Below the pieces are notes generated by a model, which saw only the letters and a list, made by a program, of their open reading frames with translations, was not told the DNA's origin and ran no database searches. The position numbers were made by a program, and so were the translations under genes. Shown here one piece after another: positions 1 to 30,560 of a stretch of 64,000 nucleotides of DNA (position 1 is the first letter of the stretch; the number at the start of each line of letters is the position of its first letter). The stretch is from Agapanthus africanus (Eukaryota; Streptophyta; Magnoliopsida; Asparagales; Amaryllidaceae), in contig CM057338.1 in the NCBI GenBank assembly GCA_030015575.1, positions 827,382,353 to 827,446,352 of the forward strand. The letters run 5' to 3'.

Positions 1-732
1 TTTGCACCACAGTGAATCAGACTGATGGCTGCATAATTATCACACTAAATCTCAATTGGTCTATCCACCAAATTGATATCGAAGTCCTCTAGGAATCGTC
101 AAATCCAGACTGCATGAATAGTGGCCATACTGCAGGCTATGTACTCAGCTTCGCTTCTTGTGTGTACCTTGCTGCACATCCATGTTTCTTGCTATCCAAG
201 AAACGGCTGCACTTCCAAAGATGAACAAATGTCCCGAAGTGGACTTCTCGTTATTTTTGTCTCCTCAAAAATCAGTATCGGAGTAACCAAGAATCTCAAG
301 CGGGTTTGCTTGATAAACCAATTTATGGTGTACAGTACCCTTTAGATACTTTAAAATCCTCTTAATAGCTTCCCAACGTGCTGAACCAGCATTACTTTGG
401 TATCTACTAACTAGACTCACCGGGTACGCCAAGTCTGGTCTAGTGCACAACATTGCATACATCAAGCTTCCAACAGCTTGAGCATACGTGGCATTAAACG
501 GCTTTTGTCCTTCTTTAGGACTTTGTTTTTTACTTAACCGTTTTCCCATAGCTAGTGGTGTAGGTGCCGGATTGCAATTCTGCATCCCAAATCTTTTAAG
601 TACAGCATGTAGGTATTTTTCTTGGTGTAAACCCAACATCCTGGACTTTCTATCCCTGAGAATCTGTATTCCTAGAACATAAGATGCTTCTCCTATGTCT
701 TTTATCTTAAATTCCATAATACAGTTGCTCAA
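1..732 (-). mobile_element. Ty1/copia RT-RNase H fossil fragment
   Basis: The minus strand encodes the C-terminal part of a copia polyprotein. The end of the reverse transcriptase (motif around GEASYVLGIQILRD) comes first, then the connection region (YAQAVGSLMYAMLCTRPDL) and RNase H, starting at LGYSDTDF and running toward position 1. This arrangement is diagnostic of Ty1/copia. The copy is broken and partial: the window edge cuts it at the RNase H side, and recognisable homology stops near 732 on the RT side. No LTR is visible. It lies upstream of the RPS18 terminal exon, in antisense to it, and may be intronic. It looks old. Confidence 0.9.
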
Positions 733-1287
733 TTTGGTTTCATTGCAAATAAATTAGAATATTGCTCTCTCCCATTTAGTGCTTCGAGAGGGCCGGTGGG
801 CTTCGGTGAAGAGGAGGATGTTAATCTTAGAGGAGAAGATCTCCCTTGCAATATACAGGCCTCTGCGCCTCCCGAGCTTTCCAGATTTTCCTCAACGATC
901 AACAAGATCGATTCCCATGTTCTCCACGCTTGACGCGGTCGTAAGAGAGATTTCTCGTTTCTCTCTAACAACCGGATCGGGTTCAAAGTATTGGGCCATA
1001 AGGCCACTTTCACTTACACCACGGTGTTCAAATGTGTTCCATTCTTTCTCTCGTCCTTCCAGCAGTCTCTGCACATGTTGAACTTCCCTTGGTTTCTTAG
1101 TTTCTGATGTATGAAATAATTAAACCACTTGCTTCTCATCGTCTTCATTTTTATTTTCGGCTTCCATCTACGTTTGCTGTAGAAAGTATACACGGTGTAA
1201 TTTTGTTCAATAGATGAAATTTAGAACCTTGCATCCAATCTTCTCTTGTTTTGTTGGAAAAATATACTCCATAGCATGTAGGAAACT
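733..1287. other. Unassigned stretch with minus-strand coding-like block
   Basis: Between the copia fragment and a tandem repeat. The minus strand from about 1110 to 770 reads as charged, protein-like sequence (for example GREKEWNTFEHRG and MAQYFEPDPVVREKRE), but I recognise no family and the open stretches are short. It could be a captured exon or chance. No RPS18 exon is visible here on either strand. Confidence 0.35.
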
Positions 1288-1475
1288 GTCATAACATAGT
1301 CTGAGGCTTTTTAGGCTGTCTAAAACTACAGACATAAATGAAGTTGCCGGCTGTTTGTAATGTAAATTGTCGATTTTTTTTGTCATTACATAGCCTGATG
1401 CTTTTAGGTTGACTAAAACTACATACATAATTCAAGTTGATGGCTTTTTGTAATGTAAATTGTCGAGTTTTTTTA
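1288..1475. repeat. 94-bp tandem duplication
   Basis: Two consecutive imperfect units with a period of 94 bp, starting at 1288 and 1382. Each begins GTCATnACATAG and ends TGTAAATTGTCGAnTTTTTT. Non-coding. Confidence 0.75.
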
Positions 1476-1657
1476 AATCATTTCATGAACTGATATCTGA
1501 TCTGATGTTGTATAGTCTTCTAATTTTATTTATTAGACCTTTGCTTCCAAAAATTATTTCGGTCATTTTTTTGGGTTAAAATGATAATTGAACTATAGAT
1601 CACCAATTCCTTCCCTTCTGTCAAACTAATTATAATGGGTATTAGTAGTGAAACTTT

Positions 1658-3952
1658 TTTCTGATGAGAAGAATAGATAGAGCTTGTTGTATCGACTGTA
1701 AGGTAGTGCCAGGTGAGAGTGTAACCACTCAACATAGACTTTTAGTTCTAAATTTTCGATTTAGAAGAGGACCTAGGAAGATTAGACGTAAGGTAGAGCC
1801 TACAATTTAAATGGTGGCGATTGAAAGAAGATAACCAAAAGGCTTTTATAGATTGTGTAGTCCAAGAAGCGGATTGGCAGTCGGAAGATGATTCGGACAT
1901 AACATGGAACAAAATGGCTAGTTGTATCAAGAAATTAGCTAGAGATCTACTTGGTGAGTCGAGAGGTGGTGCTCCACCATCTAAGAACACATCATGGTGG
2001 AATGAAGAAGTAAATGCTGCTATTAAAATTAAAAGAGATTCTTATAAAGATTTGAAGAAAAATAGAGATGTGAAGAGATTTGAGAAGTATAAAATAGCTA
2101 AAAAGGAAGTTAAGAAAGCTGCTCGGGAAGCTAAATCTAAGGTCTACAAGGAGGTGTACGAGAAATTAGACACTAAAGAGATTGAAAATGATATATACCG
2201 GATTGCTCGGATGCGGGAAAGGAAGACTAGAGACTTATGTGCGGTGAAGTGTGTCAAAAATGAAAATCAGAAGGTTTTAGTTCGAGATGAGAATATCAAG
2301 GAAAGATAGAGAGATTATTTTGATAAATTGTTCAATGAGAGCTATACTAAGAATTTGGATGGACTTGTCATTCAATCTCAAGATATAAACCGTGATTTCA
2401 TGCGGAAAATAAGACTACCTGAGGTTAAAAAAGCTTTAAACAGAATGAGTTTAAGAAAAGCGGTTGGTCCTGATGGGATTCCTATCGAGATTTGGAGATA
2501 CTTAGGAGAAATAGGCGTTAAATGGCTGACAGATCTGTTTAATAAGATTTGGCATACAAAAAAGATGCCAAATGAATGGAGAAAAAGTATCCTTGTATCT
2601 ATCTATAAGAACAAGGGTGACATTCAAAGTTGTTCAAATTACCGTGGAATAAACTTATGTGTCACACCATGAAACTTTGAGAGAGAGTGATTGAACACAG
2701 GCTAAGGAAGGATATTAAGATAACAGAGAACCAGTTTGGGTTCATACCTGGACGATCGACGTCAGAGACTATTCATTTGCTTCGTCAACTTGTCGAGCGT
2801 TTTCGAGAGAGGAGAAGAGATTTGCATATGATATTTATTGATTTAGAAAAAGCGTACGACAAAATACCTAGAGAGGTATTATGGGGGACAATGATGAAGA
2901 AGGGGTCCCCGTCAAGTATATTGACATAATCAAGGATATATACGATAGAGTAGTGGCAAACGTCAAAATTTGCGGTGGCTTAACGAGTGATTTTCCGATT
3001 ATGATTGGTTTACATCAAAGATCTGCATTAAGTCCATTCTTGTTTACCATCGTGATGGGTGAGCTTACTAGAACTATCCAAGATGAGGTACCTTGGTGTA
3101 TGCTATTCGCTGATGATATTGTTCTAGTAAATGAGACGAAAGCAGGGGTTAATGCCAAATTGGAATTATGGAGGCAAACATTGGAATCTCGGGGATTCAG
3201 ATTGAGCAGGTCCAAGACAACATATATGCATTGCAAATTTAGTAACCAGAGAAGTCAAAACCATATTGGTATAACATTGGAAGGGCAAGAGATATCACCG
3301 AGCGACCAGTTTAGATATCTAGGTTCCATCATCCAAAAGAATGGGGAGATCAATAGTGATGTTAATCAAAGGATCCCAGCTGGTTGGTTGAAATGGAGGA
3401 GTGCAACAGAGATTTTGTGTGATCGTAACTTTCCGTTAAAATTGAAAGGAAAGTTTTATCGGAGCGCTATTCGGCATGCCTTATTATATGGTACCGAATG
3501 CTGGGCTGCTAAGAAGCATCATACACATAAGATGCACATAGCGGAGATGCGCATGCTTCGTTGGATGTGCGGTAACATTAGAAAAGATAAGGTGCGAAAT
3601 GAGGATATTCGTGCAAAAGTTGGTGTAGCACCTGTGGAGGAGAAGATGCGGGAAAACCGGCCAAGATGGTTTGGTCATGTGCGACGCAGACCTATGGAAG
3701 CACCGGTTCGACGAATAGATACTCTCGATATGGGCAATGGCAAAATGGCAAAAGGGAGACCGAAGAAAACATGGATGGAGGTGATACGAAACGATATGGT
3801 TGCCAAAGGACTCAATGAAAGTATATTGTTCGATAGGAGTGAGTGGAAGCGGAGGATTCATGTGCTGGACCTGGCGTGATTCTCATGTTGGTTCATGTAG
3901 CCTATCCCATATGCTTGGGATAAAAGGCTCAGTTGTTGTTGTTGTTGTGTTG
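1658..3952 (+). mobile_element. RTE-clade LINE, 5'-truncated, decayed ORF
   Basis: A non-LTR retrotransposon. Plus-strand frames from 1821 to 3879 encode the linker and reverse transcriptase of a plant RTE ORF2, with RKAVGPDGIPIE, the fingers region IFIDLEKAYDKIPRE and the catalytic [11 protein letters not shown] (about 3098-3130), followed by the C-terminal MLRWMCGN region. The 3' end is the RTE signature GGATAAAAGGCTCAG followed by a GTT-rich tail. A 12-bp target duplication TAGTGAAACTTT flanks it (1646-1657 and 3953-3964), which fixes the ends. The endonuclease domain is missing by 5' truncation. The ORF is dead: a stop lies at about 2307 where the second copy has Trp, and there are frame changes near 2670 and 2900. 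Confidence 0.95.
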
Positions 3953-3964
3953 TAGTGAAACTTT

Positions 3965-5218
<1,254 letters not shown>

Positions 5219-8200
5219 AGCCTTAATTTATATCTATCTGATTTTTATTCCTCAAATGAAAAGTTCAACTATATTATGTTTTAGCTAAACTTTTTTTGCG
5301 TACTCTTGGAGTTGGTTATTTTGTCTTGGAAAATTCTGGGTACTTTGCTGTAGCATTTGTTGTTGTGTTTCCTGTCAATTACTACATTTGTACAGAAAAA
5401 TCGGCATCAAGTAGAATTTTATATCTTCAGTTTCTTGTCCTGGACATCAGTTTGCCTTTTGCTTTATGATGATGGCTCGTGAGTTAATTTTTCTTTCTGC
5501 TGGTTATTAAGCTGGCGCCAGTTTTTTGGTATGTGGTGAAACAAGTTGAAAACAGAGATTCCTGAAACCTCCAAAATTCCATAATCTTTTATCTCCCAAC
5601 ATTCTGTGGTGTTTGTTTGCAGGAATGTGAGATTACAGAAATCCATTTTCTTAGGAACATGATTGTCAGGTATCTGATTGCAGGCGGTCGAATTGTTGTG
5701 CTCAGCATAATCTTATCATTCCTTATAATATATATGTATTGTTGTGCTCAGCATAATTTTATCATTCCTGATAATATTTATGTGCGAAGCTGCCGACTCT
5801 GTTGGGTGTGGTGCAATAGAAAGATGTGGTGCAATAGAAAGATTGTTTGTGTTTTTTTGTTGGACCTATTTGGTACACAGAATGTAAGTTCTGTGTAAGA
5901 TTACACATTCTCAATAAAGTGATTCACAAGCATTTGATTGCGGGGATTGAATTATTGATCACCATGATGTTATGTATGCGTGATAACGTCGGTCTATGTT
6001 GGTTGTGATGGGACAGAAGGCGGAGGCTATGACTTTGATGGAGGCCGCGATGGCGGCGGACTTCAGCCGTCAGTAATGGTGGCAGTGATGGCGATTGTGA
6101 GGAGACGATGACGGTGGCCAACACAGACTAGTTGTACGGTTGGCAGTGGCGGGAGGACAACAACAATAGACGTTCAAGCATACATCGGGTCTCTAGTAGG
6201 GCCTTGAGGCAGGCGGCGAACGACATACTTTCATGTTGTCTTGTTTACTTCTAAATGTCCGCCGTCTTTCAAGAGAAAAACCTGTCAGGTGGGGTCAAGT
6301 CAAGCAAACACATTTCCCTATTCTCTAATGATGATAGCACTGAAAATGGAGGAGACACAGGAATTGGTGGTGGAATCCAACCATTCTCGTGCGTTTGAAG
6401 GTGGCATGCAAAGTGAAAATGGAGAAAAAGAGGGGAATGCTCTACTTTTTCCAAAGCCTTTGGGTTGCAATTGCATAGAATACAATTCTAGTAGACCCCA
6501 GCAACTTGCTTCCATAAGTTGGCGATAGAGATTTTCCATCTATCTTTGATCATGGATCAAGTAGTAGGTTAAGTTATAGCCTTAATTAACAGAAAAAATG
6601 ACTTCGTGCATGAAATGTTCACTCATTTGAATTAGTAATGTCACTAGAGTCAAGAGATGGCATCAAGTGCACACTCAGATATTTGCTTAATGTGATGTTA
6701 CAATGACATGCAGAGCGATCATCATGTGTCTGCTTTTGAGTGTGAATATGAATGAGTGTGAATACGAATGTATGTATTTTTTTTTGTCGGTCAACCGCGT
6801 ATAATAATTGAGGTGTGTCATCTCACCTCTAGCTGCAAATATTCTCCTCTGTATAGTTAATAATTTTAATTTTGTTTCCTGACGAATGTCCAATTGCAAT
6901 TGGAAAGCACACATTTATAATTTCAAACATGGATAGACAATAATACACAACTTTATGGGTGAGACGTGACGTAATTTTATAGAGCTATCCAGTCTAGATA
7001 ATATAAAATGATTAAATAACTAAATTCTTTGATGAATTGTTAGTGGACAATATCAAGACACAAAATGCATTATGAGATTTGACAGGCGAAGGGTTTTTCT
7101 AGTATACACATATAATCTTCTGAGCTCAGAAGATCATTCCCAATGAGAAAGGTTGATGAATGACGAGCATATGCTTTTATATCAACAAATTTAACCAGTG
7201 ATTGCCTTTTTGAGTTATTTTATTGTTCGTAGATTTTCTTCTTCATCAGAGACTAGAAATGGATAATTGGGGGTGACAACTACCAACCAATTACATAATG
7301 CTAGCCTGTAGATCATGTTCTTCTTTAAAATATAAGCTGATGCACCTAATGAACTTAGAGTTGTGATGAATGACGAAACATTCTTAGATCTAAAAGAAAG
7401 TCAATAAACCTTCAACGGCCAGCTACGGCTCAAGGTGAGACGTCATCAGTTCCCCTTCCATCGAATCGTCAAGGGTGATTTCGGGGGCAAGGCATATAAC
7501 GGACAATTCATGTCCTTCTTTATCCTGAGGAACAGGGTGTGCTAACCTACAACTATTCTACAATAGTATTTTTACACGTGTGTATATTTTGAACAATACA
7601 CACTGAACGTTTGAACGTGTGTAATTTTTTTTATACATTACATTAAAATTTGTAAAGATATCTATAGTTTTTTTAAATTTAAATTAAATGAATGAGATTA
7701 GTGGTAATGTTAGAATTGAGAATTTTTTGAGTTATACAAAATAACAAAAATATAAAGGCTTATGTATAAATTTGCAAGGCATGTAGCATTTTGGGTTTTT
7801 AGGTATGAGAGAGAATGTATAATGAATGAGAAAGAGAAAGAGAATTGTTGACTTTTCATTTTCTTATTTTGTCTTTTGTGATGGATGAATTGAACATCTC
7901 CAAACATCTCCAACATCTCCAATTCTCATATTGGGATTTTGACTTCTTTTCATTTTTCGGTTTGTTGATTAATACCATCCTCTAGCACTTCTAGCTACAA
8001 TGGTAAAGTTTTTTGGCCAAGATCTTCACTTGAGCCTTATTTTTTCTAATTTGATGTCATCAAATTGTGAGTATTCATGGACATATTTGAGTGTCAAATA
8101 CAAGATCATTTTTTTTTCCAGCTTATACGACCGTTGTACTCATGCAAGATTCATTTTACTCCTACAGATTAATCGGCAGCAAAATATGTGATTCCTTTCC

Positions 8201-8886
8201 GACATCATTTAATCTATCATGCGATATGAAAATTCCATACAGAATCCTCATGTGTTGAATGATTGACTCTTCGTTACCGGACTTCTCATAATAGAGGAAG
8301 ATATAAAAATATTTATCTTAGGATATGTGTTCAATACTAATTGCACCATTCATGGCAAGACAACAAGTTTAGCATGATGAATTTAACTTGAAATATGTAT
8401 AGCAATAATTTTCACCCAAAAAATAAAACCTAAAAAACTTGAAATGTGTATTGAAAATCATCAGAATTCCAGAAATGGAAACTCTAACCAATCCGTCTAA
8501 CCAATCCGGATCCGGAGTCCCTGCTGTCACAGTCAACGATCCAGATTTATCTAAAATCGAAATCATTGGTGATGCTTTACACATATGATGTGCGGTCAAG
8601 ATTGCTGAATGGCATCCTCGTGTTGGTTTTTAATAACAGAGTTTCATGATCCAACTCCATCCCCTTCAAGCAAAATCCCGAACGCGTTTCAAAATCCCCG
8701 AGAAAACAAATGGGCTTCCTCCAAATTGAGGATCCGAGTTGGATTCCACCAAAACTTGCAGATTTATTTGATAAAGAGATGCATCTCGTCATCATCCACG
8801 TGAGATTGTTCTCTCGCTGCTGATTCCTTTGCAACTACAAGGAGCAGCACCAAATTCTCATCGAATTTGTACTCATCTCCTTCTTC
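5219..8886. other. Intergenic region, RPS18 3' side to GDH promoter
   Basis: No convincing gene. Minor structure: a duplicated block of about 58 bp, a GC-richer patch at 5990-6200 with GGCGG runs, a perfect palindrome TCTTCTGAGCTCAGAAGA near 7112-7130, and a short ACATCTCCA triplication near 7893-7920. The frames at 6241-6539 have no recognised domain on either strand. Confidence 0.5.
5690..5791. repeat. Short tandem duplication (~58 bp unit)
   Basis: ATTGTTGTGCTCAGCATAAT recurs directly after itself (about 5691 and 5738), followed in both units by TTATCATTCC and TATAATAT. An 18-bp duplication of GTGGTGCAATAGAAAGAT follows at about 5809-5842. Confidence 0.7.
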
Positions 8887-9068
8887 TATTTATAATTGTC
8901 GTCCTCGTTATTTGAAGCCCTAAGCTCAATCGAATTGATTCAGTATGTGATTTTTGTTGATTTGAGTTAGGTTCTGTAATTGGATTGGGGAGTTTTTGTT
9001 TCTTAATTTTGGTTATTTTGGATTCTAGGGTTTTGGGATTGCTGGAGGAGCTGCTCTTGTTGAGATTA
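8887..9068 (+). promoter_or_regulatory. Putative GDH core promoter and leader exon
   Basis: TATTTATAA at 8887-8895 is a plausible plant TATA box. It lies downstream of a CT-rich stretch and 20-30 bases before CCTCGTTATTTGAAGCCC, a likely start region. The following T/G-rich sequence to AG|GTATGG at about 9068 could be a non-coding leader exon. The coding exon then has its own acceptor (CCCTTAG at about 10509). Transcript data would be needed to confirm this arrangement. Confidence 0.4.
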
Positions 9069-25599
<16,531 letters not shown>

Positions 25600-25604
25600 T
25601 CATA

Positions 25605-25627
25605 AATAAATATGCAACAATAATAAA
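25605..25627 (+). terminator. GDH poly(A) signals
   Basis: AATAAA at 25605-25610 and again at 25622-25627, starting within 6 bases of the GDH stop codon. A/T-rich near-upstream elements are usual for plant mRNA 3' ends. Confidence 0.6.
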
Positions 25628-26048
25628 GATATTTAGTTAATTTTCGTTCGGAGATTAGAATCTGAGAGCCTTTGTTTCGTCTATAATATTCTATTCGGGA
25701 TATCTTCTTTGTTGTGGTTAATGAAACTCTTTTTTCATGGTATAGCACTTCTTTGTTGTGATGTAACTCTGGTTCTGGAGGCTAGCATTTAATACTTGCT
25801 TGGGTGAAAATGGCAAGGATTTGGCTGCAGTGCACAGAGCCGTTATGTTGAAATGATGATTGCTCAAGTTCGTTCAAGTTCCGCTTCGCTATTTTGTTTT
25901 TGCAAGGTTTTCTACCTTTACCATGGATGCTGCTGTAAATTTCGAAGATAATACTTGAAACCTGCATGCATGATGACCCATATCGCCGCCTTAAATTGTG
26001 TTCATTAATATTTGGGTTGTGTTTCCTATCCCCTTTTGCATCTATGGA

Positions 26049-26608
26049 TAGGAGTGAGCAAGAACCGATCCGGACCAAAAAACTAATCGAAAATCAATAA
26101 AAAAATAATCGAATTGAAACTAGACTAGACCGAACCAAAGGGTGAATATAAGGGTGAATATAAGGGTGAATATTGGATGAAAATAATATGGACGCACAAT
26201 AACTTTTTTCATTTTTTTCATATATGTAATTAATTATGTAACAATAGTATATATAAACAATATCAAATATACCTAATACATATTTAATACCATATTATAT
26301 TATATCTTGTTGCTTATTTTAGGAGATTCCATATCATTGAGAAATATTTTTACTATTAATCAATTAATTTGTAGAATTATTGTCTCAAATTTTAGCAATA
26401 ATTGTTTATTTCTATGTTAGTTTTGATCAAGAGTTTTTATTTGAATATTTTTAGGGAATAATTGATAAGTTTTTATATCAATTAAAAAAACCGAGATTAA
26501 ACCAAAACTGAACCAAACCGTCGAATAAACCGAACCGAAAATTTCGGTTCTAAATTTTTTGTCAAAAACCGAATCGAACCGAACGGAATGGAACGGGGCT
26601 CACCACTA
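26049..26608. mobile_element. hAT-type MITE
   Basis: Terminal inverted repeats TAGGAGTGAGC and GCTCACCACTA match the TAGGGGTGAGC ends of plant non-autonomous hAT elements. The 8-bp flanks TCTATGGA and TCTATGAG are a nearly preserved hAT target duplication. Subterminal CGGTTCGG/AACCGAACC motifs lie in both halves. The centre is AT-rich and non-coding. Confidence 0.85.
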
Positions 26609-26819
26609 TCTATGAGCTATTTGGGCCGGTCATCTTTTTGGTTTAGGCTACCAACAGTGATCAGTGGTTTTAGGGTATGACACTATAAATATTCCGGGGA
26701 CAAATGTTAAAATAGGGATAGCGTGCATGACATTCTACTTCCGAATAGCGAAAACACCATTAGTGTTGCGCAAAACGCAAATTGCACAAATTATCAATAC
26801 AATTGCTATTAGATCTTAT

Positions 26820-29655
26820 TTACAATAAATTATATTATTATAGAAATATAAAATTAGCATTAGGATGTATTAACCATTTAAAAAAAATTAACACAGGTCA
26901 TAACAATATGTAACACAACCGTATTTTCTAAATTAATAGAAAAGTAACATAACAATATGTATCTTGAGTGCATTAACAATATCATACCTATTAAGAAAAA
27001 GAATGGGAAGATCAAAGTATGCATCGACTTCAGAATGATGCTACCTCAGAAAACGAATACGCAATGCTCGTGGCCGGATTATTGCTTGATGTTTCGGCCA
27101 AACTTGGGATGTTGTCACTTAATGGACGAGAATTCAGGATATGATCAGATATCCATCGCTGAGGATGATGTGTCAAAGACCGCTTTTCAAGGGCCTAGCC
27201 TACTTGGTTTGTACGAGCGGGTAGTGAAGCTTTTGGTCACAAGAATGCTAGGGCCAATTTTTAGAGAGCCATGAATCATATCTTTCACGGCATGTCGGCC
27301 ATTTTGTTGAAGTATAGGTTCGACGGCATAGTTGTGAATTCAAAACAAGAAAATAGCCATTTGGCCGATCTAAATTGAGCCTTGCTACAGAAAGAAGGAA
27401 AGAGTTTTGGTGGCGCATAGTGTCTCATGCTATGGTTATCTCAGCTCTTCACCCCTTCTTAGGCTTATTAAGCAATTTGCTAGGCTTAGTTTGTTTGGTA
27501 GCGATACCGCTTGCCTTATGTGAGTCCGGCTTTCAAGCTTAACAGTGGTTTTATCGCTGCCAAGAGCGGTTCAAAGAGATCTATGAGTCTTTATGTCGAT
27601 AGTAGAGTCTGATATTCTACTTTGACGTCTTTGATGTATTGATTTGCTCTTGGGCAAGAAGCATTAGGATGACGTGGGAAGGGAGTACCAACTCTATGAA
27701 GCGGTCTGTTCTCTGTGGTTAGTTGTCATAGTGCTAGAACATGACAAGACTGATAGGCCAGCGGTGTTGTGATCAGAGATTGAAGCAGTCAATTGCTACT
27801 GAACTTTCGATGGAAAAAGATAGGAATGAGACCAGCGGGAAGAGAGGGGATAAAAGAAGTGAGTCTTTCAAGAAATCTTTCGACTGTGTAGATGGGGATC
27901 TGTTGAGAGAGATAACATAACTTAAAATTGAATCCGTTGAAATGTACTTTCTGCGTCTCGGCAAGAAACTTCTTGGGCTTTCTTGTCCATCAAAAAGGGA
28001 AAACGTTTTATCTAACAAAACGAAAGCCATCATCGAAGCAAACCTGCTGAGGAACAAGAAGGATCTCCAGCTTCTACTCGGTTAGGTGAATTAAATGAGA
28101 AGGTTCAATGCACGAAATGGAATACTACATCGTTATTATTTTACAAGTGTAATATCACGTCATTATTATTTTACAAGTGCAATACATATGGTTAAATTAA
28201 TAAAGATATTTATCATGAAGTGCGAGGCATCTGTCAAAAATGTTAGTCTACTGTTACTATGCCAAAGAGACGCTGCCTTTAAAAAAAAAAAATCTATTGA
28301 TTCTCAACTGACATGTGCCATGAAAAATTCTATGCTTTGAGAAAAATTATTTTAAAAATATTATATCTAGCTTTTCAAATCATATAAAATCTCTTAAAAA
28401 TAGTAAACTGACAACAAACTCATATAATAATGCTCAGGATTTTCAGATAGCAGACTTAATAAATCTCTTTATTTATTCATGTCACGCCAACTTCAACTCC
28501 GTGCAACGCACATGCCAAACATTAGAGATAACGCAAAACCATGTGGGCCCCATCACATCTAAAAGGTTTTTTAAATTTCATCCATAAAAATTCATATTTT
28601 CAAATTTCACAACTAAAACTTCTCTTTTAATAAAAAAACTCATTTTATCTATTCCGTCCGAGTTTAACTAATGTTAATTTGTTTCGATCAAAACTTGATT
28701 TATAAGTGTATCATCTCTTTATCTCCTTTTAAAAATCATGGGACGCACTCCTTTCTCTTTTTTCTTCATCTTCAACCTCATTATGGTTTTCTTCATGTTC
28801 AACCTCATTATGGGTATCATCTTTTTCATAAAGTTTGAAATTTAAGATTATTTTTATTTCTGGAATTATCGAAATTGGTAAAAAAGAGAAGCATAATCTA
28901 ATTTATATATATACAACTAATGAATGTGTGAAGAGAAAAAACACTAATTTTGTATGTAAAGAAAAACCCTAATTTGAAATTTAAGAGAAATCCTAACCCT
29001 AATCCTAAATTGAAAAGGAAGAAGATGTCTTTGAAGGATATTATTGAATTTTAAGGCCGACTAACCAACTATAGCTGACCCAGCTTGAAGGACAGGTTTT
29101 GATCCGCGTGCCGCTGCTCTTCGAGTTTTGGTTCCGAATGAGGAACTCATTCGATTGACTTTGTGTTCAGTTCAGTGAACTCTTTGGAAATGGAGTTAAG
29201 TTTTGTAAACCGCGGTTTCCTAAAGTTAGCAAAAGTTAACTCCAAAATGTTAACTTTGGCAAGTTTGGCAGCTATCTTGGAGTTGAGATAATTGCAATTT
29301 TTCAGCCTTAAACTGCAGTTATCTCAACACGAAACCGATCAAAGTTTACTAAACCCCATTTTTGGAGTTTGGGGCTTGCAAACCATAGTTTGCATGTCTC
29401 CCACCTCCACTTTAAAATAAAAGGCTTTTTTTATATCTCGTCCCAAAACTTGCATATTTCTAAATTTCACTCTTAAAAATTCATATTTTTTAATTTTCCT
29501 CCTAAAACTTCCCCGTTAACCAAAAAAACCCGCATCATCTATTTTCAATGAGAATTTTAACTTGGGTTACTTTGATTTAACCAAGGACTTGAGTTAGAGA
29601 CACGATCCCTCCATCTTTCTCCTCAAAAAGACTGAGAATTCTTCTTCTTCGCTTA
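26820..29655. repeat. 2.8-kb duplicated segment, copy 1 (uninterrupted)
   Basis: It matches 37121-39086 plus 61584-62329 in direct orientation. About nine differences were counted by eye over the 300 bases around 27780-28080, or some 97% identity. It starts at ACAATAAATTATATT. Contents: a gypsy RT relic, an unassigned block (27420-28090) and part of an inverted-repeat element. It carries about 125 bp (29057-29181) that copy 2 lacks. At 28778-28784 it shows CTCATTATGG, the unoccupied version of the CACTA insertion site. Confidence 0.9.
26957..27400 (+). mobile_element. Ty3/gypsy reverse-transcriptase relic, copy 1
   Basis: Plus-strand similarity to a gypsy RT core: IPIKKKNGKIKVCIDFR, MDENSGYDQISIAEDDVSKT and, further on, traces of the HIFHGM and HLADL region. 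It is broken and internal, with no LTRs of its own. The same relic is in copy 2 of the segment, so it predates the duplication. Old. Confidence 0.85.
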
Positions 29656-30310
29656 ACATCTTCAACGTTTTCATGGTTTCATTATTGCAATTGATCATAG
29701 ATCATTTTTTTTGTTGTAGTTGTCAAATTAGTACAATAAGAAGCTCAAATCCTTTGAATCAAGCAATGGTGATGAGGAAAACATCTAATATTTTGTCTGA
29801 AGAAAAGCCATAATTTCTAAATCAAGAAAAAATCCTAATCCAAGCCTTAATTTGAACGAGAAAGATGACTGTTGAGGGAATTTGGGTCTGTTTCAAATCT
29901 CTTAACGGTGATAATTCAAAACTAACGGAAAATTCTTATAAAATATTGAATAAATCTAACCAGAGGAGATTTCTGAACAAGTTAAAGCTTTTGGGCGGAA
30001 ATTTAAAAATATGAAATTTTAGGGATGAAATTTAGAAATATGTAATTTTTTGAGATGAGATTTAAAAAAACCTAAAATAAAACATGGTTATCCAAGCTTT
30101 GTATCCAAACAGAGCCCTTAGCAGTCACTTAACAATATATTAACTAGATAACAATATATTCATATAAGATACTTTGCAGAACTAACCAAGGGGAGATTCA
30201 TGAATAACTTAAAGATTTTAGAGTTGAGATTTAGAAATATGAATTTTTAAAGATGAAATTTCTAAATATCGAAGTTTTAGAGGGCGAGTTATTAAAAAAA
30301 ACCCAATCTA
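28560..30310. mobile_element. Nested long-TIR elements (AAATTTCATCC family)
   Basis: Inverted pairs of similar sequence: TTTTTTAAATTTCATCCATA (28566 onward) against the complement of the 30180-30310 region, and, nested inside, 29425-29520 against the complement of 29930-30090 (arms carry CATATTTCTAAATTTCA and CCTCTAAAACTTC-type motifs). The interior has AAATCCTAACCCTAATCC blocks and a separate small inverted repeat at 29185-29400 (AGTTATCTCAAC against GTTGAGATAA). Non-coding. This resembles MULE-type long-TIR derivatives, but no target duplication was resolved. Confidence 0.5.
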
Positions 30311-30560
30311 AAATTAATTGTGTAGTTGATGGTCACTCTTTCTTCTAGTTTTTTTAAAAAAGAAAAAAATATTTAGAATTATTCACTTTCAAGTAAATCC
30401 ATGCCACCTTTTTCTTATTTTAAAAAGTGTCTTCTCTATTTCTAAGAATACATCACTCTCATGAATCCAAAGCGCTGGCGCTTTCTCCCACGCATTCTTT
30501 GGATGCTCCATTTTCCCTTATACACACACACACACATACTCCACACTAAAAATACCTCCC

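Noticed and set aside
6241-6539. Overlapping ~70-95-codon frames on both strands
   Set aside because: No recognised domain, no splice context, both strands open by chance.
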